19,238 nt of DNA from Ruminiclostridium sp. (GTDB lineage: Bacteria; Bacillota; Clostridia; Oscillospirales; Oscillospiraceae). The position numbers were made by a program, and so were the translations under genes. The notes under the pieces are model-generated. The model saw only the letters and a program-made list of their open reading frames with translations, had not been told where the DNA came from and ran no database searches. Shown here piece after piece: positions 14,073-19,238 of the stretch (its first letter is position 1; every line of letters begins with the position of its first letter). The stretch lies in the NCBI GenBank assembly GCA_017560855.1, contig JAFZEB010000017.1, forward strand, positions 1 to 19,238, given 5' to 3'.

Positions 14073-15467
14073 TTATTTGGTTGCTTTTTTCTTTCCGAAC
14101 CGGAAGATTTTGGAGCGGAAGAGGATGACATTCATACCCAGGAAGAAGACCACCAGGATGACCCAGGTGAGGGCAGGCTTCACGGGGGCCAGGGTGGCCA
14201 GAAGCATCATGGGGAAGCCAAAGACAATGGCGGAGATGGTCTGGTAGACCAGGTTGTCGGCTGCCGGGGTCTTGAAACCGCCATCGATCTCTCGCAGCAG
14301 GACTACGCCGGTGCTGGCGGTACCGGTGAGCATGCCATACATGGCCAGGAACTGCTCCTCAGGGTATTCGGGGAAGAGCCGCAGGGCCACGAAGCGGTTG
14401 TAACCGTAGGTGATGAAAGCGCCCACGATGCCCAGGATCAGGAGGATGCCCCAGTACTGTTCCAGAATACCCAGACGGATGGCGGCGATGCCGGCCACCA
14501 CCATAATGTCAAAGAAGAAGTTGCTGACACGGGTCAGGAGGAAGTTGTTGGTGTACTGGTGGCTCATGAGGCCGGACTTTCTCAGACCTTTCAGGATGAG
14601 CTTCACCACAGCGGCAGCAATGACACCCAGCAGGAAGTTAAAGCCGAAGATGACCGACTTCATACCGGGCAGGAGGGCTGCCAGACCGGTCATGGCCCAG
14701 TAGCTCATGAAGTAAGCCACGAAGACCAGAGAGATCTGGAAGGTCACCTTGTCCAGGCTGCCCTGCATGGGGATCTCGTCCTTGCCTTCGATCTCGTCCA
14801 CGATCTCGTTGGTCTTATTGATGTTGGCGAAGTCGATCTTGCCCCGCTTCTTCAGGATATTCAGGTGGATAACACCGCCCAGAGCGGCGCAGATAAAGCC
14901 CATGGCGGCGATGGTGAGGCCGAAGCTCTTGCCGCCTTCGAAGCCGTGCTCCAGCTCGTAGATGTTGCCGTAGTTCATGGCCTGTCCCGTGCCCTGGCCG
15001 TAGCCGAAGGGGAGAAGGACACCGGCAGCGGCAAAGAAGTCGGTCATGACTTTGGCGGCGATGATGGTGATGGTAAAGCCCACAACGGCTTGGATCAGGT
15101 AGGTGGCCACGGTAGTAACACCGGAGTTGAAGATCTCGGTGGTGCGCTGCTTGGTGAAGGAGTTCTCAGAGCTCTTCAGGGCAGAGGCGATGAAGCCCAG
15201 GGCCAGGGTGTGGTAGGTGATGACTTCCAGGGTGGCCATGCCGTGGCCTCCGAAGAATTGGGTGTCAAACATCACATCCCCGGTGATCAGCTTATAGATC
15301 CCGCCGATGGCCACAAGGATGGCACCGCCCAGAACAGAGGTGGGGATGAGGGAGGCTTTCAGCACGGGGAAGATGCGCTTGAGGCTGTTGGCGGCCAGAA
15401 GGCTTAGCAGCAGGAAGGCGAAGATGTTCAGGGTACCCCATACGTTATAATCCCAAAAATTTTCCAT
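14073..15467 (-). CDS. gltS: GltS-type sodium:glutamate symporter (ESS family)
   Basis: This integral membrane protein of 464 residues has about ten hydrophobic segments. Family marks are LIPTSVLGGAIL (about 40-51), FGGHGMATLEV (72-82), FGYGQGTGQAMNYG and, in the second half, YGMLTGTASTGVVLLREIDGG. The two glycine-rich re-entrant motifs in inverted halves are typical of GltS, which imports glutamate with Na+. It is longer than E. coli GltS (401 residues), with a hydrophilic central loop (about 205-235) rich in Lys, Asp and Glu. I prefer the ATG at 15467 because GGAGG is 9 bases upstream; the ATG at 15473 leaves only 3. The start lies inside the end of the acyltransferase gene (overlap 23 bases), so the two are probably co-transcribed and coupled. 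Substrate by homology only. Confidence 0.88.
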   Translation of the reverse strand: MENFWDYNVWGTLNIFAFLLLSLLAANSLKRIFPVLKASLIPTSVLGGAILVAIGGIYKLITGDVMFDTQFFGGHGMATLEVITYHTLALGFIASALKSSENSFTKQRTTEIFNSGVTTVATYLIQAVVGFTITIIAAKVMTDFFAAAGVLLPFGYGQGTGQAMNYGNIYELEHGFEGGKSFGLTIAAMGFICAALGGVIHLNILKKRGKIDFANINKTNEIVDEIEGKDEIPMQGSLDKVTFQISLVFVAYFMSYWAMTGLAALLPGMKSVIFGFNFLLGVIAAAVVKLILKGLRKSGLMSHQYTNNFLLTRVSNFFFDIMVVAGIAAIRLGILEQYWGILLILGIVGAFITYGYNRFVALRLFPEYPEEQFLAMYGMLTGTASTGVVLLREIDGGFKTPAADNLVYQTISAIVFGFPMMLLATLAPVKPALTWVILVVFFLGMNVILFRSKIFRFGKKKATK

Positions 15468-16647
15468 GTTCATTTCCCTCCTTGATGTTTTTGTAGCGGT
15501 GATAGATGTGGACGTATTTCAGGGCGTTGAACCGCTTGCTGCCCTTGCACTGGTAGACCTTGTCCCCAATGTACAGGTTCAGCTTGTTCCGGCCCAGAAC
15601 GGTCACGTAAGAGATCTCGTCAAAGGGATACTCTATGCCGTCTATGTCCACTTTGTCCCCGTAGAGGGTCAGGAAAACGTTGTCCTTCAGCTTGATCTTA
15701 CGGTCGTAGAGGATGACCTCAGACAGCTTGGCGGTGTCGTGGAAGAGAGGTTCTCCGGTCTTGGCAGTCAGGTCCAGGCCGTTCACAAACTCCTCCTGGT
15801 AGTCATACCACTGGGCCACGAAGGGGAAGGGGAAGTCGAAGTCCACACCCTTCAGCTCCTTGGTGGGCAGGTATTTCACCTGCTTGCCGCAGGACTTGCA
15901 GGTGATGGTGTCCCCGTGGCTCTCGTGTTCGGCCAGACCACAGAAGGGACAGACGTAGATGGCGCGCTCCAGATACTCTGCGCTTCTGCTGTGAGGATAG
16001 TTTCCGGTAACGGAAGCCTCGTCCACCCAGAGTTCCTGCTGGATGATGTCGAAGAGTTCCTCGTTGGTCATCTGGTCGTATTCTTCCGGTTCGATGACCC
16101 GGGTGACCCGAGCGGTCATAGGACCCTTTCGGGCTACATCGCTCCATCGGGGCTCTACACCGTAACCGCCCTCGATGCGATAGATGGCCAGGGGAAGCTT
16201 CAGGGAGCGGCAGAGCTTGGCGATGCTGGGCTTCATTTGGAGGGTTCGACCACTGTAGGTCCGGTTTCCCTCAGGAGCCAGGGCAATGGTGCCGCCCTCC
16301 TTGGCCACCCGGAGACAGTTTTTTACGGCCTTCAGATCCATGGTCTGCTTTCGGATGGGAATGGGGGCCTGAATGTAGCTGATGGCCCGGGAGATCCAGC
16401 CCTTGGAGAAGAGGTCTTCGGTGGCGATGTAGTAGATGGGGCCACGGAAAGACAGAGACACAAAGAATTGGTCAAAGCTGGTCTGGTGGTTCATGATGAT
16501 GAGATACTGGCGATCCCCCTGGTCTTGGAACTTTTCGGGTTTGACCCCAAACTTCAGGCGGGTGTAGAGTCCAATGACGGGGGCGAGGATATTCCGCAGG
16601 GTGTTGTGGCGGGGTTTGATCCAGGTGTTTTTCTTGTTGGAAGCCAT
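15445..16647 (-). CDS. PlsC-like 1-acyl-glycerol-3-phosphate acyltransferase with zinc ribbon and C-terminal beta-rich domain
   Basis: The 400-residue protein begins with a PlsC acyltransferase domain (about 20-210): NHQTSFD (53-59, the HxxxxD catalytic pair H54/D59), IPIRK near 96-100 and APEGNRTYSG (124-133, motif III). It would acylate lysophosphatidic acid or a related lipid at the membrane. It continues with a zinc ribbon (C233, C236, C250, C253; CPFCG and CKSCG) and a beta-rich PH-like region (about 310-385) with IKLKDNVFLTLYGDKVDIDG. PlsC proteins are usually 200-250 residues, so this is a fusion. The ATG at 16647 has AGGAGG 6 bases upstream. It overlaps gltS at its 3' end and is divergent from the marR gene. 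The acceptor substrate is not determined. Confidence 0.88.
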   Translation of the reverse strand: MASNKKNTWIKPRHNTLRNILAPVIGLYTRLKFGVKPEKFQDQGDRQYLIIMNHQTSFDQFFVSLSFRGPIYYIATEDLFSKGWISRAISYIQAPIPIRKQTMDLKAVKNCLRVAKEGGTIALAPEGNRTYSGRTLQMKPSIAKLCRSLKLPLAIYRIEGGYGVEPRWSDVARKGPMTARVTRVIEPEEYDQMTNEELFDIIQQELWVDEASVTGNYPHSRSAEYLERAIYVCPFCGLAEHESHGDTITCKSCGKQVKYLPTKELKGVDFDFPFPFVAQWYDYQEEFVNGLDLTAKTGEPLFHDTAKLSEVILYDRKIKLKDNVFLTLYGDKVDIDGIEYPFDEISYVTVLGRNKLNLYIGDKVYQCKGSKRFNALKYVHIYHRYKNIKEGNEHGKFLGL

Positions 16648-16689
16648 AGATACCTCCTGATTGCTGGGTTTGGATTCACGTTACCTTAT

Positions 16690-16698
16690 AGTATAACA
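16690..16698 (-). promoter_or_regulatory. Extended -10 promoter of the acyltransferase-gltS pair
   Basis: On the minus strand TGT then TATACT (16695-16690) forms an extended -10 box. No convincing -35 lies 17 bases upstream. The start would be near 16683, about 35 bases before the ATG. Confidence 0.45.
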
Positions 16699-16771
16699 GA
16701 TTTTGACGGATTCCGCCAGATGTCAGTACATATGAAATCATTTGGAAAGAAAGGAATATATTTGTAAAGAT

Positions 16772-16785
16772 GTTGATTCATCAAC
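16772..16785 (+). promoter_or_regulatory. Operator 1 upstream of marR
   Basis: GTTGATTCATCAAC has perfect 6-base arms around TC. Its centre is 21 bases, two helical turns, from the centre of the next palindrome. This is a typical arrangement for MarR-dimer autoregulation. Confidence 0.65.
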
Positions 16786-16792
16786 GAATATT

Positions 16793-16806
16793 GTTGACAA
16801 ATCAAC
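16793..16806 (+). promoter_or_regulatory. Operator 2 overlapping the marR -35 box
   Basis: GTTGACAAATCAAC has 5-base arms around CAAA. It shares the half-site GTTGA/TCAAC with operator 1 and contains the TTGACA -35 box, so repressor binding would exclude RNA polymerase. Confidence 0.7.
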
Positions 16807-16822
16807 ATCTATGTGGTATCCT
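16794..16822 (+). promoter_or_regulatory. Promoter of marR-degV
   Basis: A consensus TTGACA (16794-16799), a 17-base spacer and TATCCT (16817-16822). The predicted start is near 16829, only 20 bases before the GTG start codon at 16849. Confidence 0.75.
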
Positions 16823-16848
16823 GTCAAAACGAAAAGGGAGGTGTCTCT

Positions 16849-17277
16849 GTGCTCCAACGATTTCAAGACTTTGTCACGGGAATTACCCAGTGCTACCGAT
16901 CCATCCAGAAGATCAAGTCCACGGAAATGACCGAGTTTGGTCTGAAGGGGACCCATGTCATGTGTCTGTTCTTTCTGGGTCAGCACCCGGAGGGGCTTAC
17001 CGCCGCCCAGCTCAGCCAGATGTGTGCCGAGGACAAGGCGGCCATCTCCCGCACCCTTGCCGTCCTCCAGGAACGGGGCTATATCCAGACAGGGGAGAAG
17101 AAGTATCGTGCGCCCCTTCGCCTGACCGCCGCAGGGGAGGAACTGGCCCGCCAGATGGAAGGACTCATCCAGCACTGGGTGACCTTCGGCGGGGATGATT
17201 TGACCCAGGAGGAACGGGAGATCTTCTACCGGGCCTTGGGAAAGATCGCCGCCCGGCTGGGTGAAAAACCGGAATAA
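16849..17277 (+). CDS. MarR-family winged-helix transcriptional regulator
   Basis: The 142-residue cytoplasmic DNA-binding protein has the MarR layout: an N-terminal dimerisation helix, the winged helix-turn-helix at about 50-95 (LTAAQLSQMCAEDKAAISRT for the helices, then LQERGYIQTGEKKYRAPLRLT for the wing) and C-terminal dimer helices. The start is a GTG at 16849 with GGGAGG 7 bases upstream; a frame opening at 16813 starts inside the promoter and is rejected. The two palindromes over its own promoter indicate autorepression. It is followed after 29 bases by degV and is divergent from a PlsC-like acyltransferase. A role like FabT, the MarR-type fatty-acid repressor of streptococci, is possible by context but not shown by the sequence. 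Confidence 0.9.
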   Translation: MLQRFQDFVTGITQCYRSIQKIKSTEMTEFGLKGTHVMCLFFLGQHPEGLTAAQLSQMCAEDKAAISRTLAVLQERGYIQTGEKKYRAPLRLTAAGEELARQMEGLIQHWVTFGGDDLTQEEREIFYRALGKIAARLGEKPE

Positions 17278-17306
17278 GACATTGTATAAGAGAGGTAACC
17301 ATTTCT

Positions 17307-18155
17307 ATGGCCGTACAATTTATCATCGACTCTGCATCCGATATCCTGCCTGAAGAGGCCCGGGAACTGGGGCTCATCCACCTGCCCCTGACCGTTCTCT
17401 TCGGGGAGGAGGCCTACCGGGATGCGGTAGACCTGACCCATGAGGGATTCTATGAAAAACTGGTGGAGAATGATGTGCTCCCCACCACCAGCCAGATCCC
17501 CCCTGGTGATTTCGCCGCCGCCTATGAGAAGGTGGTGGAAGCCGGGGACGAGGCTGTGGTCATCACCCTGTCCGGGAAGCTCTCCGGCACCCACCAGAGC
17601 GCTGTCATCGCCGCCGAGGGCTACGAGGATCGTATCTTCGTGGTGGACAGTGAAAACGTGACTATTGGCGAGCGGATCCTGGTCCAGCTAGGTCTGGTCC
17701 TTCGGAATCAGGGTCTGTCTGCCCGGGAGATCGCCGCCCGGCTGGATGAGGAGAAGAAAAACATCCGTCTGCTGGCCCTGCTGGACACCCTGGAGTACCT
17801 GAAGAAGGGCGGCCGCATCTCCGCCGCCACCGCCTTTGCCGGAGGGCTGCTGTCCATCAAGCCAGTCATCGCTGTGGAGGACGGCCTGGTGGCCATGAAG
17901 GGCAAGGCCCGTGGCTCCAAGCAGGGCAACAACCTCCTGCGCCAGCTGGTGGAGGAGTGCGGCGGCATCGACTTCCAAAAGCCCTTTGCCCTGGCCTACA
18001 GCGGCCTTTCCGACAAGCTTCTGCAGAAGTACATTGACGACAGCGGCGAGCTGTGGCAGGGAATGGCGGAGTTCCTGCCCATTTCCACGGTGGGCTGCAC
18101 CATTGGCACCCATGCAGGTCCCGGCGCTGTGGCCGTGGCCTTCTTCGCAAAATGA
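17307..18155 (+). CDS. DegV family fatty-acid-binding protein (FakB-like)
   Basis: DegV/FakB proteins bind a fatty acid and present it to a FakA-type kinase, giving acyl phosphate for phospholipid synthesis. The 282-residue protein shows the family marks: FIIDSASDILPEEA (5-18), the TSQIPPGDF loop (61-69), ITLSGKLSGTHQSAVIAA (86-103), FVVDSENVTIG (111-121), GGRISAATAFAGGLLSIKP (168-186) and THAGPGAVAVAFF near the end (268-280). The length is normal. The ATG at 17307 has a modest GAGAGG upstream. It probably shares the marR transcript. No FakA gene is in the window, so its partner would be encoded elsewhere. Confidence 0.95.
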   Translation: MAVQFIIDSASDILPEEARELGLIHLPLTVLFGEEAYRDAVDLTHEGFYEKLVENDVLPTTSQIPPGDFAAAYEKVVEAGDEAVVITLSGKLSGTHQSAVIAAEGYEDRIFVVDSENVTIGERILVQLGLVLRNQGLSAREIAARLDEEKKNIRLLALLDTLEYLKKGGRISAATAFAGGLLSIKPVIAVEDGLVAMKGKARGSKQGNNLLRQLVEECGGIDFQKPFALAYSGLSDKLLQKYIDDSGELWQGMAEFLPISTVGCTIGTHAGPGAVAVAFFAK

Positions 18156-18156
18156 G

Positions 18157-18206
18157 AGAGAAAAAGAAAGAGGATGCCCGGACGAGTTTCGTCCGGGCAT
18201 CCTCTT
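18157..18206. terminator. Bidirectional terminator between degV and trpB
   Basis: A perfect 18-bp stem (18168-18185 with 18189-18206) with a three-base loop. On the minus strand it is followed by a long T-rich run (18167-18157), making it a strong trpB terminator; on the plus strand it ends degV. Confidence 0.93.
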
Positions 18207-18218
18207 ATGTTCGTATAA

Positions 18219-19238
18219 TCAGCGGATGCCGTAGTTTTCAATGACATAGTCCATGTCCTTGTCGCCTCTGCCGGAGAGGTTGATGAGGACGGAACCGGTG
18301 CCCATTTCCTTGGCCAGCTTCATGCCGTAGGCCACTGCGTGGGCGCTCTCGATGGCGGGGATGATACCCTCCAGGCGAGCCAGGGTGTAGAAGGCGTCGA
18401 TGGTCTCCTCGTCGTCGATGACGTCGTACTTGACCCGGCCGATGTCCTGCAGGAAGGCGTGCTCAGGGCCGGAGGAGGGGTAGTCCAGACCGCTGGCCAC
18501 GGAGTAGACGGGAGCGGGCTCGCCGTTTTCATCCTTCAGCATGATGGAGTTGAAGCCGTGCATGATGCCCTCGGTGCCGTACATCAGGCTGGCGGCGTGA
18601 TCGCCCAGCTTGGGACCGCGGCCCAGAGGCTCGATGCCGTACAGGTCCACGGGATCGTTCAGGAAGCCGGCGAACATACCAGCAGCGTTGGAGCCGCCGC
18701 CCACGCAGGCCACCACAGCATCGGGGAGTTCACCGGTCATGCGGGTAAACTGCTCACGGGCCTCGATGCCCACCACGCTCTGGAAGTCACGGACCATCAT
18801 GGGGAAGGGATGGGGGCCCAGAACGGAGCCGATGCAGTAGATGGAGTTCACGGGGTCCTGGACATAGGCCTCAAAGGCGGCGTCCACCGCTTCCTTCAGG
18901 GTCTGCAGACCGTGGGTGACTTCCACCACGTTGGCGCCCAGGATCTTCATGCGGGCCACGTTGGGAGCCTGCTTCTTGATGTCCACAGCGCCCATGTAGA
19001 TGTCGCACTCCAGGCCGAAGTAAGCGGCAGCGGTGGCCAGAGCCACGCCGTGCTGACCGGCGCCGGTTTCGGCGATGACCTTCTTCTTGCCCATGCAGGA
19101 AGCAAGCAGGCCTTCGCCCATGCAGTGGTTCAGCTTGTGCGCGCCAGTATGGTTCAAGTCTTCTCGCTTCAGATAAATCTGCGTGCGCCCCAGCTTGTTC
19201 GAGAGATTCTGGCAGTGATAGACGGGCGTGGGACGCCC
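18219..19238 (-). CDS. trpB: Tryptophan synthase beta chain (5' end cut by window edge)
   Basis: TrpB condenses indole (or its source from TrpA) with serine to tryptophan, using pyridoxal phosphate. About 339 residues are visible and roughly 50 N-terminal residues lie beyond the right edge. The visible part opens with GRPTPVYHCQNLSNKLG. It carries EDLNHTGAHKLNH with the PLP lysine, AETGAGQHGVALAT with the catalytic Glu, GPHPFPMMVRDFQSVVG, the phosphate loop GGGSNAAG, SGLDYPSSGPEHAFL and a terminal LSGRGDKDMDYV. All key residues are present, so it should be active. This is the TrpB1 class. The strong terminator directly after its stop means that no trpA follows. It may be the last gene of an operon starting outside the window, or a stand-alone copy. 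Confidence 0.96.
   Translation of the reverse strand, partial: GRPTPVYHCQNLSNKLGRTQIYLKREDLNHTGAHKLNHCMGEGLLASCMGKKKVIAETGAGQHGVALATAAAYFGLECDIYMGAVDIKKQAPNVARMKILGANVVEVTHGLQTLKEAVDAAFEAYVQDPVNSIYCIGSVLGPHPFPMMVRDFQSVVGIEAREQFTRMTGELPDAVVACVGGGSNAAGMFAGFLNDPVDLYGIEPLGRGPKLGDHAASLMYGTEGIMHGFNSIMLKDENGEPAPVYSVASGLDYPSSGPEHAFLQDIGRVKYDVIDDEETIDAFYTLARLEGIIPAIESAHAVAYGMKLAKEMGTGSVLINLSGRGDKDMDYVIENYGIR

Noticed and set aside
14016..16767. Long plus-strand frames opposite gltS and the acyltransferase (14016-15407 and 15466-16767)
   Set aside because: These are mirror frames of recognised minus-strand genes, with repetitive His/Gly/Val/Asp composition and no start signals.
1..19238. CRISPR arrays, tRNA or rRNA genes, insertion sequences, phage genes
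   Set aside because: No regularly spaced repeats, cloverleaf or rRNA-like sequence, transposase motifs or terminal inverted repeats were seen on reading both strands.

Overview
The window reads as a moderately GC-rich anaerobic Firmicute chromosome, most likely a gut Oscillospiraceae relative (Flavonifractor, Lawsonibacter or Intestinimonas type). The reasons are the rimP-nusA-ylxR-ylxQ-infB gene order with strong AGGAGG ribosome binding sites, a single-chain pyruvate:ferredoxin oxidoreductase, DegV and LytR-CpsA-Psr proteins, and uncharacterised families I recall from that group. This placement is by recognition, not by a search. No rRNA, tRNA, CRISPR array, phage gene or insertion sequence was seen.

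Layout. (1) 1-4654, minus strand: the transcription/translation operon rimP, nusA, ylxR (rnpM), ylxQ, infB, with infB cut by the left edge. A consensus promoter at about 4810-4838 is followed by a weak hairpin with an interrupted U-tract, well placed to be a NusA-dependent autoregulatory attenuator. (2) 5082-6139, plus: a LytR-CpsA-Psr cell-wall ligase with its own promoter and terminator. (3) 6310-12473, plus: a three-gene operon with tightly coupled ends. It encodes an eight-cluster RnfB-like polyferredoxin, PFOR, and a GltD/NfnB-like FAD-NADPH oxidoreductase. Its codon use looks like that of very highly expressed genes. (4) 12477-14067: an uncharacterised minus-strand gene and a divergent small plus-strand gene resembling a Cu/Zn superoxide dismutase without its metal-binding loop. 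(5) 14073-16647, minus: a PlsC-type acyltransferase with a zinc ribbon and a C-terminal beta-rich domain, overlapping the start of a GltS-type sodium:glutamate symporter. (6) 16772-18206, plus: a MarR regulator with two palindromic operators on its promoter, then a DegV fatty-acid-binding protein. (7) 18219-19238, minus: trpB, cut by the right edge, with no trpA after it.

How the parts may work together. The most interesting unit is region 3. PFOR releases low-potential electrons from pyruvate, the polyferredoxin (four nested copies of a 74-residue two-cluster module) could carry or store them, and the third gene could pass them to NAD(P)+. The operon may therefore act as a pyruvate-to-NAD(P)H electron-transfer assembly; this is inference from gene order and motifs. 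Regions 5 and 6 together look like a lipid module: a divergent acyltransferase, a MarR repressor with FabT-like boxes, and a FakB/DegV fatty-acid carrier.
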